The translations under genes were made by a program, and so were the position numbers. From NCBI GenBank assembly GCA_965222205.1, contig OZ244932.1, positions 3,472,001-3,536,000 of the forward strand: a DNA stretch of 64,000 bases. Reading direction: 5' to 3'. Shown piece by piece: positions 52,853 to 62,890 of this stretch; positions within the stretch are counted from its first letter, which is position 1, and each line of letters opens with the position of its first letter. This DNA comes from RHLJ01 sp965222205. Lineage in GTDB: Bacteria; Bacteroidota; Rhodothermia; Balneolales; Balneolaceae. The notes under the pieces are model-generated. The model made no database searches and had not been told where the DNA came from. It saw only the letters and a list, made by a program, of their open reading frames with translations.

Positions 52853-53083
52853 ATGAACAAACTAATAACGTGGGTAAACCGCGAACCCGAAATTGAAGTG
52901 TGCGTCTGGTATAACAAATCCAGCGAGCACATTCATATCCATTCAGTCATAGATGATCAGGGATTTCCGGTTACCATTGATATTGAAGAAGAAGAAGGAA
53001 TTATCGAAGAGATTATTCTTTCTGAAAACGGACTGGTTGACGAAGAATATTACTATTACCTGAGAGATAATCTCGGCGCGTAG
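52853..53083 (+). CDS. small acidic protein of the RHS island
   Basis: A 76-residue protein from ATG 52853, chosen because AGGAGGAAAGG lies just upstream; an ATG at 52802 lies inside the terminator and is rejected. MNKLITWVNREPEIEVCVWYNKSSEHIHIHSVIDD looks like a compact beta-sheet and is followed by a Glu-rich patch and a Tyr run (EEYYYYLRDN). Not recognised. It is the first of four genes in a row leading into the RHS gene. Confidence 0.7.
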   Translation: MNKLITWVNREPEIEVCVWYNKSSEHIHIHSVIDDQGFPVTIDIEEEEGIIEEIILSENGLVDEEYYYYLRDNLGA

Positions 53084-53142
53084 ATCACCCTTTTTGAAAC
53101 TGGTTTTAAACAAAAGCACAAACTATTAATCAAGAGAGAACC

Positions 53143-53580
53143 ATGAAGAACTATTTTAAGATTTCAGATTTTATTGTTGACCCCAAAATGAGATCGGAGC
53201 ACTCCTGTGTTCCTCTCCATGTGGTCGATAAACTGGTAAGATATCACCTGCCGATCCTGAACCGAATACGGGATAAACTCGGATTCCCGATCATAATATC
53301 TGCTAACAGTGGATACCGTACCTACGAGTGGGAAATCATACATGGAAGAAGCGGCTATAGCGAACATACCTTTAAAGGGTTCGGGGCTGTAGACCTGACT
53401 TGTGATAAAGCACATATCCACACACTTAAAGAAGCGCTTATAAAGAGTGAATACACAAGAGTGGCCTGGTATGAACACAAAAACTTTTTTCATTGTGATT
53501 TTAAAGACGGGGAATTGGGCAGGCGCTTTTACGAAGTCTGGGAAAACGGAATATGGCGCGAAGTAAAAGACCTTCGCTAG
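53143..53580 (+). CDS. M15-type peptidoglycan peptidase (D,D-peptidase/endolysin-like)
   Basis: A 145-residue protein. The zinc triad of the M15/peptidase_M15_3 fold is visible: SGYRTYEWE leads to SEHTFKGFGAVDLT (H75, D84) and the late FFHCDF gives H117. No signal peptide and a small size, as in phage or prophage endopeptidases. It would cut peptide stems of peptidoglycan. Located 59 nt after the small acidic gene and 39 nt before the next small protein, ahead of the RHS gene. Without a signal it needs a holin-like route or cell lysis to act. Confidence 0.8.
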   Translation: MKNYFKISDFIVDPKMRSEHSCVPLHVVDKLVRYHLPILNRIRDKLGFPIIISANSGYRTYEWEIIHGRSGYSEHTFKGFGAVDLTCDKAHIHTLKEALIKSEYTRVAWYEHKNFFHCDFKDGELGRRFYEVWENGIWREVKDLR

Positions 53581-53619
53581 CCAAAAAAATTAACAACGAA
53601 TAAAACAAGAGAGAAAACC

Positions 53620-54096
53620 ATGAATAAACGTATTCATAATGATAAAGGACTATCCAGACTGGAAACAGATCTGGAACAGTTCCTGAAAAGAGAAGAAGAA
53701 AAGCTGGAGAGAACACACAAAAGTTATTCCGGTGGGAAACCACCCGACCGCGGTAAAAACTTTTTTAAAGATAACCGCTTGGGAAGATTCCTGAGTGGGC
53801 GGTCGAAACCGGGGAGGACAGTACGAAGAGTAGGACTCGCTTCTCTGGGTTTTGGCGGAGTAAATATCATGGGCTTAGGCCCTGACATAGATCAGCTTAC
53901 CGCAGATGGCCAAACACTATTAGACCAATTCAATGAATTGGTGTTACTACTCGGAGCATTACTAACCACTCTTTCTCACATTATTGACCGATTGGAACAA
54001 TATCATCGTGTTACTGAAGAGAGAGAGAAAGAAGAGGGTAAAATCCCGGCCATAAAAAAAGTGCTTCGGGTTATATCAAAACAAAAAGAACAATAA
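53620..54096 (+). CDS. small protein with hydrophobic segments, possibly holin-like
   Basis: A 158-residue protein. Charged, coil-like N-terminus (about 1-35), then a glycine- and arginine-rich stretch. Two hydrophobic segments lie at about 71-86 (VGLASLGFGGVNIMGLG) and 105-123 (ELVLLLGALLTTLSHII). A basic tail (VTEEREKEEGKIPAIKK) follows. No family recognised. A membrane or holin-like role is only suggested by the neighbouring M15 peptidase and the RHS toxin. It may instead be a chaperone or adaptor. Confidence 0.55.
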   Translation: MNKRIHNDKGLSRLETDLEQFLKREEEKLERTHKSYSGGKPPDRGKNFFKDNRLGRFLSGRSKPGRTVRRVGLASLGFGGVNIMGLGPDIDQLTADGQTLLDQFNELVLLLGALLTTLSHIIDRLEQYHRVTEEREKEEGKIPAIKKVLRVISKQKEQ

Positions 54097-54112
54097 TACA
54101 AGAGATAATAAC

Positions 54113-57100
54113 ATGAAAAAGATAAAAGAATATTATTGGCATAGCGCCAAAAAAACAACAAGAATGAGCCATCTGCTGGGAATCTTCCTGGCAGTGATGG
54201 TGATGATGATAGCCGGAGAGGCTAGGGGGCAGGATCAGATTGATTTAATGAACTCATTTCCTCCTTCTCCAGAAGCTGCAGAATTAGGAAAGTACGGTGA
54301 AATTGAATCAAATTTATATGAAGGAAAAGCAAATATAACGGTTCCGATTTTCCAGTTTTCTATTAACGGGTTTACTCTTCCAATAACACTTGATTACACA
54401 ACTTCAGCTATAAGAGTAGATCAGATTGCAACGAATATTGGGTTAGGTTGGACGCTTAATGCGGGAGGTATTATTACTCAGACTGTAAATGGTTTACCGG
54501 ATTTGACAGAAACCAGACCTATACCAGAGGATCCAAGTGATTTTAAACCTAATGATCCGGATAGCCTGGATGATTATGAATTGGCAGAAGATATACTTGC
54601 AGGGTTAGTGGATATGGAGTCAGATAATTTCGTGTATAGTTTCCCCGGAAAAAGTGGAAAGTTCATATTTAGTAATGACGGGACTGAAATACATACGATC
54701 CCATACGAAGATATAGTAATTACAGAAACCAATAATACATTTGAAATTATAGATGATGATGGTACCAAATATACATTCGATGTTGGATCCTCTGTATACT
54801 ATGAAGATTCATGTGAAGGTGGTTCAGGAGACCCAGTAAACAGATTTCCATTTACAGGGATATCAAATTTACTCTCTAAGATTACTACAACTAATGGTAA
54901 TGTTATAGAACTTGAGTATGAATCGTACCAATATGAGTATGAATCAATTATTGATCAGGCGTATTATAAGCAATCAGGAAGTCTAAATTGCCCAAGTCTG
55001 GCATCATTAGATAAAACCTGTACCAGGACAAATTCAGCTAATGAAAAAAGGTTGTCAAAAATTTCATCTCCACAAAACGATACCGAAGTTCACTTCGTAT
55101 ACGATGACTCAGGTAGAGAAGACCTGGTAGGAGCAGATCGCCTTGAGAAAATTGTAATTATTGAAGGTACAGATACCTTAAAAACATACAATTTGGTTCA
55201 CAGTTATTTTTACTCTCCGGGCTATAACGGTTCGGCACCGGTCTCGATAAAAGAACTAAACACAAGGCTTAAGCTGGATTCTGTATATGTGGAAGGTTTA
55301 CCTGGTTGGGGATTCGATTATAATGAATCTATTGATATGCCAGCAAGAGACAGCTATGCAGTAGATCATTGGGGCCATTACAATGGAGAGACTTCAAATA
55401 CAACATTCATCCCTGAACATGCCACCTATTATCCGAACGGTGCCGAACGGGATCCAGATGTGACAAAAATCTATACAGGAATTTTGGAGCGAGTAAATTA
55501 TCCAACCGGTGGATATACGGAACTTGAGTACGGAACAACCAGTAATACATCCGCAATTAGAGTCGATAAGATCATCTCTAAAGAATCACCGTCAGGAGAG
55601 AGTATCATAAAAGAATTCGAGTATGTATCCGGTTTTGCTTCGGGTACTCCAAATTATATAGCTAATTACGATATCGAGGTTGAAAATGCAGAAGGTCAGT
55701 ATGAGACTTGTACATATAAACTAATGACCTCTACTCCGGTTCTTCCATTTGGGGGTTCTGCAAATAGTATAGGGCACAGCAAAGTTATCGAAAAGCTTGG
55801 AACAGATGGAGTGTTTGGACAAACAGAATATACCTTTACTACGGGTACGTCCTCTTTATCAGACAGTTCTTATACAAATCGATCTGCTTCGGAACCAGCA
55901 TATTCCTGGACTGGGGGTAAATTACTTAAACAGGAGGCGAAAGAGCATGTGAGCGGGAGTACTTTTAAAAAGAATCAATCTACAATTAATACATATCGCT
56001 TATACCACGATTCCAACGGTGCATACAATGATGACCCTAAGTTTCCTGGGAAACACGAAAACTATATTTTTGATATAAAAGTACATGTTGAGACCTCGGA
56101 AAAGCAATCCGGGTTTCTCTATATACCTTCCACCTACCAAGTTGAAGTGCTGAGAAATATTTCAGCCTGGTACCATCCTAAAACTACTACAGTTCAGGTT
56201 TATGATAAAACAGGAACCAATTATTCAGAATCTGTTACAGAATTCAATCATGATGAACCTACACACATTTTGTTGAGTGAGAAGGTTGAAACCAATTCAG
56301 ATGGCAGCGAAAGAATCACCAAATATCGCTACGCTCATGAAGAATATGCTTCGATGGCCGATTCAAATATGCTTAGCCAGCCTTATTCGGTAACCGTAGA
56401 GAACTCTTCAGGACATGTACTAAGCCGCAACTGGACGACCTGGAACAATTCTATTTCCGGAAATAACAACTGGAATGTCCTTGCCCAATGGCAGTGGGAA
56501 GGTTCGTCTGATTCCGATACGGGCGCGCCCGAAGACCCAACCTCAGAAGCGGTTAAAATTGCAGAAGTAACTAAATATGACAGCTACGGAAACGTGCTGG
56601 AAGTAAAGGACGCTCTGGATTTAAAAACAGCCTACCAGTGGAGCGATGACAAACAGGTTCCGGTCGGGATTTTTAGTAACGCAGATGTGGATGAAGTGTA
56701 TGCGCATAGTTTTGCTTACGATAGTCTGACTAACTGGATACCTGGGGATAGATTCAATGATAATGACACAGAGTTTGAAATTGAAAATGGAAAACTCAAA
56801 ATTACGAATCATGACTCCGCAGCTGATCAGGAACTAGATTATCTAGGTTTTAACTTTGGTAGTGAACTTACAGGTAATATAGTCTGGGAATTTGATATCA
56901 AAATAGATGATAGTAATGGATCAGATCTTCAGATGAACGCAGGCGGTAGTAGTTGGAACTACTACGGTGCCACCTCTAACCTGGAAAATGCAATTTGGAG
57001 TGCAATTAAAAATGAAGACTGGAGAACACATGATGGAGCAGGTTGGGTTACGATAAATAAAACAAAATTAACGGTAGGAGAGGTATATAGCTTCAAAATT

Positions 57101-60100
57101 GTAATGTACCCTTCAACAAATAAAGCGGATTATTATATCAACGGATCACTGTTAGAATCAGATGTAAATTTCAGATTTCCCTCCAGCGGAATCCAGAAAC
57201 TCGCCTTTGGTAACTATGGCTATGGAACAGTGACCACCGAATGGTATATCGACAACGTCCGCATTTATCCCGAAAACGCCCAGGCACAAAGCCGGGAGGT
57301 AGATCCGGTGTTTAAGAACACCCTTTCTGTAAAAGATGTATCAGGGAGTACGAATCGTTTTAGCTATGATGCTCTTGGTCGCCTTAAAGAAGTGTTCAAT
57401 CCAAATGGAGAAAGAATAAGTCGCAATTCCTATTTCTATTCACTAGATAGTCATTCTTCTTTTGATGAAGATGATCCTAACCGGATAGAAACTATTACCT
57501 ATAACGATCCTGCGGACACAACCGATAAAACTCTCACAGTAACCTACCTCGACGGCCTCGGTCGCCCGATCCAAAACCAGATACGTGCAGCAGATGGTAA
57601 CGCGATTATCACCGGAACACTGTACGACGAAAAAGGACGGCCACACATCACCAGCCGCCCTATTAAACTGGATGTAGACAGCTATACGAATGGATTCGTA
57701 AATGATCTCTGGGGAACCGGATTTGATGGTGATCCCGGTGAAGCGCTGCCATCAGATAGCAAAATTCCAGCATATCACGCGGATAGTTTGGGAATTACCA
57801 CATCAGATACTTCCTATGCCTACACCCAAACCCAGTTTGAGGCAAGTCCGTTAAACAGACCCATTGCTTCCGGAAATGCCGCGAGTGCATTGCGAATCGG
57901 TCAGAACGAAAGTCTGATGAGTTATGGACTGAACAGCGGTTCCGAAGACTTCTCCGGATTTACGGATAACGAACTCACTAAAAGTGTGTCTACCGATCCA
58001 AACGGAAACCACACCTTTAGTTTTACTGATGGTTGGGGCAATACCATTGCCAGTATGGTAGACATGGATGGCGACAGCACCAAAGACAGCGGCGACCTGG
58101 TGACCCAATTCCAGTACGATCTCCGCAATCAGCTCAAAAAAGTAACCGATCCGCGCGGACTGGTTACCGATTATAAATACAACCAACGCGGACAGCTGAC
58201 AGAACAAGACATGCCGGATAAAGACGATCCGGATAATTACCGCTACGACAAAAACGGCAACCTGCGTTTTGTGCAACATGCGAATCACAAAGCCGACCTG
58301 ACGGATGAGTCACAGAGCCTGACTGGAGGTACCAGTGTTACCAAAACTGTTTCCGCGGGAATAAGAGGGGAACTATCTTTTAATTTTTCCTGGGTAGACT
58401 TGTACCTCGGTAATTACACCATTACCATAAAACGCACCGAAGACAACACAGTAATTTATAGCAATACATTAAATGCGGAATATGGCAGTATTTCTACTCA
58501 GACCTTTGATGTGGAAGGCGGAACGTATGAGTTTAAAGGTCAGGCACAAGATCCGGGGGACATTGTCTCTACTGCTGGTACTTTTGCGTTTAAACCCTAT
58601 AAATTCACCTACAACAACTACGATGAACTAAATCGTATCACCGAGACCGGGGAATATTACGGGGATTCCACCTTCACGGATAAAAGTGCTGGAATTGATG
58701 TATCCGGCAGCAAAGCCCCTATGCAGAAATTCCACTACGGAGAAGCCAACGCCAAATCAGGTGCCAGCAATACCAAAGGCCGATTGGTTAAAGCCGAATA
58801 CCGGGATATGAATACCAACGAATGGGGAACTACCTGGTACAGCTATAACACCCAGGGACTCGTAGAATGGATTGTCCAGGATTTACCCGGAAGTACCATG
58901 GGCGAAAAAACCATTGAATATACCTACGACGAACTAGGCAGAGTAACCGAAATGAATTACCAGCCCGGCGAAAGCGACGATTACTACTTCCGCTACACCT
59001 ACGACGATTTAGGAAGACTCGCCAAAACCGAAAGTCGCAACAGCAGTGGGGGAAGTTGGTTAGAAGATGCCGAATATACGTATCTGGCAGATGGGCAACT
59101 TAGCGACTTACAGTTAGGTAATACTGCTCAAAACATAGACTACATCTATGGAAGCGAAGGCTGGCTGGATGCCATAAACAATCCCGGAACATTGGGAACA
59201 GACCGCTTTGGGCAGACACTGAGCTACAATCATAACGGAAACATAAGCAGCACTACCTGGAACCAAAGTATGAACAGTGGTACCAAGACCTACAACTTCA
59301 CCTACGATGCCGCGAATCGGTTAACCGATGCAAATCAAAGCTCAGGAACGGCATGGGATGTAGACTATATCTATGATAAAAACGGAAACCTGGTAACCTA
59401 TGAAAGACGCAACCAGAGTGGTTCCACCGGAACAACTGGAGATATGGCGATTATTCATGAAACCGGAAAAAATCGAATTAATTATCTCGAAGAAGTAAAC
59501 ACATTGGTCAATTACGACATTAGTTATGATGCCAACGGCAACATGATTAAAAATGAGTTGAACGGCCTGGAAAATGCATCCTATGATTCAAGGAATCTGC
59601 CGTATAAATTAACGGTAAATGGAACCAGTCAATACTCGGTGTACGACACCGACGGTCAACGTGTAAAGCAATCCTTTGACGGAACGGACACCTATTACAT
59701 ACGAGATGCCAGTGGACAAACGATTGCGGTCTATGAAGGTGGAACATTAGCTCACATCAATCTGCTATCAGCAGGAAATATTATTGGGATTGCTCCGTCA
59801 GCAGGTTCCAAAGAATACTTTCTTAAAGACCATTTAGGAAGTGTGCGGGCTACGGTAAACACATCCGGAACTGAGGTTTCTTATAAAGATTACTATCCAT
59901 ACGGAAAAACAATGCCGGGAAGATTCTCAGGAAGTACCCGATACCAATTCACCGGGCATGAGCGGGATTCGTTATCTTCCGGCAGCAGTATTTCCTATGC
60001 TGGAGCAAGGCTGCTAGACTCGGATAGTCCAGGCTGGTTAAGTATAGATCCGCTAGCTTATTTTTCTCCAAACCTTTCTCCTTATCAATACTCAAGAAGT

Positions 60101-60886
60101 AATCCAATAAGATTTTTGGATCCAGATGGGAGAAAAGAGTATGACTGTACTGATTGGTCAGCTTCAGAGATTGATGAAAATATTGGACAAGGAGACTGGT
60201 GCAAGTCTGATAGGGAAAACAATACTTCACGATGGTCTGAAGCCAATGAATACAACCTTCGACATGGAAGAAGTGGGGAATACACAACAATTGCTCAGAG
60301 AGCTGATTTTTATAATTGGTTCCAAGGCTACGCAAATGGAATGGGTTTGAATATCAGGTGGGCAGGTGCAGCCTCAGCAGTTGCTTCAGGAATAAGTCAT
60401 TTAACAGATTCCAGATTAATTGGAACAAGATTTTCAAACGACCATGCTTCTAATTTTGCACAAGTTGGAAATAGAATGATTTTCCAAAATGTTTTTGGAA
60501 AGTTACAAGCACTTACTAATGGGGGAGCTGGAGAGTTTGGACTTATATCTGCATACGCTTGGGATGCAATCATTTTAGCAGAAGAGCAATCTTTAATCCA
60601 ACCACTTTATGAAAACACACATGCTTTTGGGATATTAAATTCGAATGCAAAATTAAGTTTTTTATATTTTAATGCTTCAAAATCATTAGTTTCCAGATTT
60701 ATGACTGGTATCCCCCCATTTTCAGGAAATGGGAACTTAAATAGTGTTAATGACAGGTGGGCATACGGTATGAGAAATATGGGTTATAATGTAAAACCCG
60801 AAGATATGCCATCGCCTTCAAGCGATTATCAAGATGGTGTACTTTATCGGCAATTAAGAAACGCAGGAGCTGGTGGAAAATGGTAG
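54113..60886 (+). CDS. secreted RHS/YD-repeat polymorphic toxin
   Basis: A 2257-residue protein. Signal sequence at about residues 18-40 (after a 17-residue charged extension, ending EARG-Q). N-terminal RHS-entry domain (NITVPIFQFSINGFTLPITL, IGLGWTLNAGGI). A lectin/LamG-like domain lies at about 860-1056, inserted between repeat blocks. Dense YD repeats (for example FSYDALGRLKEVFNPNGE, YTYDELGRVTEMNY) lead to the RHS core near 1906 (KDHLGSVRATV, YYPYGK, ISYAGARLLDSD, LSIDPLAYFSPNLSPYQYSR) and NPIRFLDPDGR (about 1998-2006). Residues 2007-2257 form a variable tip, presumably a toxin, of unknown fold. The repeat shell would encapsulate the tip. Confidence 0.93.
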   Translation: MKKIKEYYWHSAKKTTRMSHLLGIFLAVMVMMIAGEARGQDQIDLMNSFPPSPEAAELGKYGEIESNLYEGKANITVPIFQFSINGFTLPITLDYTTSAIRVDQIATNIGLGWTLNAGGIITQTVNGLPDLTETRPIPEDPSDFKPNDPDSLDDYELAEDILAGLVDMESDNFVYSFPGKSGKFIFSNDGTEIHTIPYEDIVITETNNTFEIIDDDGTKYTFDVGSSVYYEDSCEGGSGDPVNRFPFTGISNLLSKITTTNGNVIELEYESYQYEYESIIDQAYYKQSGSLNCPSLASLDKTCTRTNSANEKRLSKISSPQNDTEVHFVYDDSGREDLVGADRLEKIVIIEGTDTLKTYNLVHSYFYSPGYNGSAPVSIKELNTRLKLDSVYVEGLPGWGFDYNESIDMPARDSYAVDHWGHYNGETSNTTFIPEHATYYPNGAERDPDVTKIYTGILERVNYPTGGYTELEYGTTSNTSAIRVDKIISKESPSGESIIKEFEYVSGFASGTPNYIANYDIEVENAEGQYETCTYKLMTSTPVLPFGGSANSIGHSKVIEKLGTDGVFGQTEYTFTTGTSSLSDSSYTNRSASEPAYSWTGGKLLKQEAKEHVSGSTFKKNQSTINTYRLYHDSNGAYNDDPKFPGKHENYIFDIKVHVETSEKQSGFLYIPSTYQVEVLRNISAWYHPKTTTVQVYDKTGTNYSESVTEFNHDEPTHILLSEKVETNSDGSERITKYRYAHEEYASMADSNMLSQPYSVTVENSSGHVLSRNWTTWNNSISGNNNWNVLAQWQWEGSSDSDTGAPEDPTSEAVKIAEVTKYDSYGNVLEVKDALDLKTAYQWSDDKQVPVGIFSNADVDEVYAHSFAYDSLTNWIPGDRFNDNDTEFEIENGKLKITNHDSAADQELDYLGFNFGSELTGNIVWEFDIKIDDSNGSDLQMNAGGSSWNYYGATSNLENAIWSAIKNEDWRTHDGAGWVTINKTKLTVGEVYSFKIVMYPSTNKADYYINGSLLESDVNFRFPSSGIQKLAFGNYGYGTVTTEWYIDNVRIYPENAQAQSREVDPVFKNTLSVKDVSGSTNRFSYDALGRLKEVFNPNGERISRNSYFYSLDSHSSFDEDDPNRIETITYNDPADTTDKTLTVTYLDGLGRPIQNQIRAADGNAIITGTLYDEKGRPHITSRPIKLDVDSYTNGFVNDLWGTGFDGDPGEALPSDSKIPAYHADSLGITTSDTSYAYTQTQFEASPLNRPIASGNAASALRIGQNESLMSYGLNSGSEDFSGFTDNELTKSVSTDPNGNHTFSFTDGWGNTIASMVDMDGDSTKDSGDLVTQFQYDLRNQLKKVTDPRGLVTDYKYNQRGQLTEQDMPDKDDPDNYRYDKNGNLRFVQHANHKADLTDESQSLTGGTSVTKTVSAGIRGELSFNFSWVDLYLGNYTITIKRTEDNTVIYSNTLNAEYGSISTQTFDVEGGTYEFKGQAQDPGDIVSTAGTFAFKPYKFTYNNYDELNRITETGEYYGDSTFTDKSAGIDVSGSKAPMQKFHYGEANAKSGASNTKGRLVKAEYRDMNTNEWGTTWYSYNTQGLVEWIVQDLPGSTMGEKTIEYTYDELGRVTEMNYQPGESDDYYFRYTYDDLGRLAKTESRNSSGGSWLEDAEYTYLADGQLSDLQLGNTAQNIDYIYGSEGWLDAINNPGTLGTDRFGQTLSYNHNGNISSTTWNQSMNSGTKTYNFTYDAANRLTDANQSSGTAWDVDYIYDKNGNLVTYERRNQSGSTGTTGDMAIIHETGKNRINYLEEVNTLVNYDISYDANGNMIKNELNGLENASYDSRNLPYKLTVNGTSQYSVYDTDGQRVKQSFDGTDTYYIRDASGQTIAVYEGGTLAHINLLSAGNIIGIAPSAGSKEYFLKDHLGSVRATVNTSGTEVSYKDYYPYGKTMPGRFSGSTRYQFTGHERDSLSSGSSISYAGARLLDSDSPGWLSIDPLAYFSPNLSPYQYSRSNPIRFLDPDGRKEYDCTDWSASEIDENIGQGDWCKSDRENNTSRWSEANEYNLRHGRSGEYTTIAQRADFYNWFQGYANGMGLNIRWAGAASAVASGISHLTDSRLIGTRFSNDHASNFAQVGNRMIFQNVFGKLQALTNGGAGEFGLISAYAWDAIILAEEQSLIQPLYENTHAFGILNSNAKLSFLYFNASKSLVSRFMTGIPPFSGNGNLNSVNDRWAYGMRNMGYNVKPEDMPSPSSDYQDGVLYRQLRNAGAGGKW

Positions 60887-61203
60887 AAATAAATCAAGAA
60901 AAAGATAAACAAGGAATAGATTTTAAGAAGATTTTTATAGTCAGCAACTTTTTTCTTTTAGTGATATTTGTTGTCTTTAATTCTTTTGATGAATTTTCTA
61001 AAGCTGATAATTTATTCACAAATCGAATATTACTTTTGTTCATTTTTTTATTACAAGTTATTTCTCTTGTTTTAATTAGAAATGAAAAGAAAGAAAAAGA
61101 GAAAAAGATTTATTACATCTTTGAACTTGCATCTATACTATTTATATCTCTAACTATCTTAGCGTTATTAATATCATTATTTATACCGTATAGATTTTTT
61201 TAG
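60880..61203 (+). CDS. small membrane protein, candidate immunity protein of the first RHS tip
   Basis: A 107-residue protein starting 7 nt inside the RHS gene end. Three hydrophobic helices at about 20-38, 48-66 and 80-103, with lysine-rich loops between. Not recognised. Overlap with the toxin gene end, membrane location, AT-rich composition and a following terminator fit an immunity protein against a membrane-active or envelope-acting tip, but this is inferred from position only. Confidence 0.6.
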   Translation: MVEINQEKDKQGIDFKKIFIVSNFFLLVIFVVFNSFDEFSKADNLFTNRILLLFIFLLQVISLVLIRNEKKEKEKKIYYIFELASILFISLTILALLISLFIPYRFF

Positions 61204-61221
61204 TATGTTAATTAAAAGTTT

Positions 61222-61257
61222 AAAAAGGCACGAGGTTTCGATCTCGTGCCTTTTTTT
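61222..61257 (+). terminator. terminator closing the first toxin/immunity unit
   Basis: AAAAAGGCACGAG-GTTTCGAT-CTCGTGCCTTTTTTT: 8-bp GC-rich stem extended by A-T pairs, followed by a T-run, 18 nt after the immunity stop. The same sequence, slightly decayed, recurs at 62974-63007 behind the second immunity gene. Confidence 0.85.
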
Positions 61258-61289
61258 GTTGGTGGCTGGGATAATTCAGCATTCAATAA

Positions 61290-62441
61290 TTTATAATTCC
61301 CGAAGGGGAAGATGCAGACGGTCAACGTATTTCCAAAAAAGAAGGAAGTACTACCACCACCTACATTCGTGGTGCAGACGGACAAACCATAGCCACCTAC
61401 GAAAACGGCTCTATTGATAAATGGAATATCCTTTCCGGGGGAGATGTAGTAGGAACAGTAACCTCCAGTGGAAGTAAAGAGTACTTTATAAAAGATCACT
61501 TAGGTTCTACGAGAACCGTAGTAAATGCCTCCGGTACCGCAGTGGCTTATTTTGATTTCTACCCATTCGGTAAACTCATGCCCGGACGATTTACCTCAAG
61601 TAATGATGATAGATATAAATTCACCGGCCACGAGCTGGACGAAGAAGCCGGCCTTGATCTTTCGTATGCAGGAGCACGTTATCTGGATTCGGAAATAGGT
61701 TCGTTTCTTTCTATTGATCCGGTGGCTGATTTATATCCGGGATGGAGCCCATATACTTATACACTTGGCAATCCGGTTAATTTAGTGGATCCGACAGGGA
61801 TGATGAGTTGTGATATTAAACAAGAAGGTTATCTCGACTGTTTGTTTGCTGAAATAGGGGAAATTCTCAAGAACTCTTCATTAGTAGATTTAAACTTCAA
61901 TTTCGGAGAGGACGGAGAAACCACAGCTACATCTGAAGTGAGTCAGGAACAAGCTATGATGGCTAATTCTATGCTCGCAGACTTGAATGCACAAGCTGAA
62001 TTAATTGAAGGTTATTATAATGGTTTAGAATATGTTCCAGGTGTAGATGTAGCTAAAAATCTTTATGAGGGAGACTACTTTGAAGCTACAGTAGATGTTG
62101 CTACTTTATTTATTCCAGCTGGAAAGATCGGTAAGTTTGGGAAGCCAATACTAAATTCTGTGAATACAGGCAGAAGAACCGGTTCAGCAGCTTATAAGAG
62201 TTTAAATGCTATTGATGAACAACATTATTTTTCTAAAATAGTCGATAATTACGCTTCTTATGCAGATAAATTTATCCTTAAAGGAGGAGATGGTATAAAA
62301 AGAAACCTTTATCAAATAGGTGGTTCACTCAGAGGAGAGGCAGGTGTTTTTGAATGGCTAGTAGAAAGTGCTGAAGTTGTTCATCGAAGATTTATTCCTG
62401 GTGGAAAAGTAAATGGTATTATTAATCAAATAGTCAAATGA
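61290..62441 (+). pseudogene. 5'-truncated RHS core fused to a variable toxin tip (orphan rhs-CT module)
   Basis: The frame is open from 61290, right after a stop, and reads RHS sequence from DADGQRISKKEGS (61311) without upstream repeats or signal peptide. A GTG at 61542 gives a 299-residue ORF but cuts the core, so the natural product is doubtful. The core is KDHLGSTRTVVN, YPFGKLMPGRF, LSYAGARYLDSE and NLVDPTGM (ends 61802). Tip (about 212 residues): a helical PT-like linker (GVDVAKNLYEGDYFEATVDVA), then GGDGIKRNLYQIGGSLRGEAG and EVVHRRFIPGG at the end. This is an exchange cassette waiting to recombine onto a full RHS gene, silent unless fused. Confidence 0.85.
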
Positions 62442-62887
62442 AAATCACAGAACTAAATCTACCTCTTACATGGTCTGTTCTTTATGTTGGATTAAAAGAA
62501 AGTTTTATTACCCAAGATGAAGTAATTAAATCTATTTTAAATAAAGATTCATTTAAAGAACAAGATATTTTAGAGCTAATTGAAGTTCAAGATGATGAAA
62601 ATGAAATGCTTAAAAAGCTTGAATCATTAAGTAAAGGGGAAACAGAATTAGGTGGTAAGACATGGCAAGCAGCATATTTACTTGAACTGAAAAATTCTGA
62701 TTTAAAAATAGAACAAAAGTTGAAGGAAATAGAAAAACTATGGAATAGATTTGGGTACCCTGATAGTTGGAGGGACTTTATTTATTATATACCAACAAGT
62801 AGAACTAATTCACCTGAACTTGTTTATGTAAATATGATAAGCTTCCTAAACGAAGAGATAAAAGCTTTGAGAATAAAACACCCCTAA
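62438..62887 (+). CDS. candidate immunity protein, DUF2247-like
   Basis: A 149-residue protein whose ATGA overlaps the stop of the RHS module. LPLTWSVLYVGLKESFITQDEV and the tail WNRFGYPDSWRDFIYYIPTS resemble the DUF2247 family as I remember it; this assignment is from pattern memory and needs a profile search. Soluble, acidic. Its overlap with the toxin tip strongly suggests it neutralises that tip. Followed by palindromic repeats and the terminator at 62974. Confidence 0.68.
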   Translation: MKITELNLPLTWSVLYVGLKESFITQDEVIKSILNKDSFKEQDILELIEVQDDENEMLKKLESLSKGETELGGKTWQAAYLLELKNSDLKIEQKLKEIEKLWNRFGYPDSWRDFIYYIPTSRTNSPELVYVNMISFLNEEIKALRIKHP

Positions 62888-62890
62888 ATA

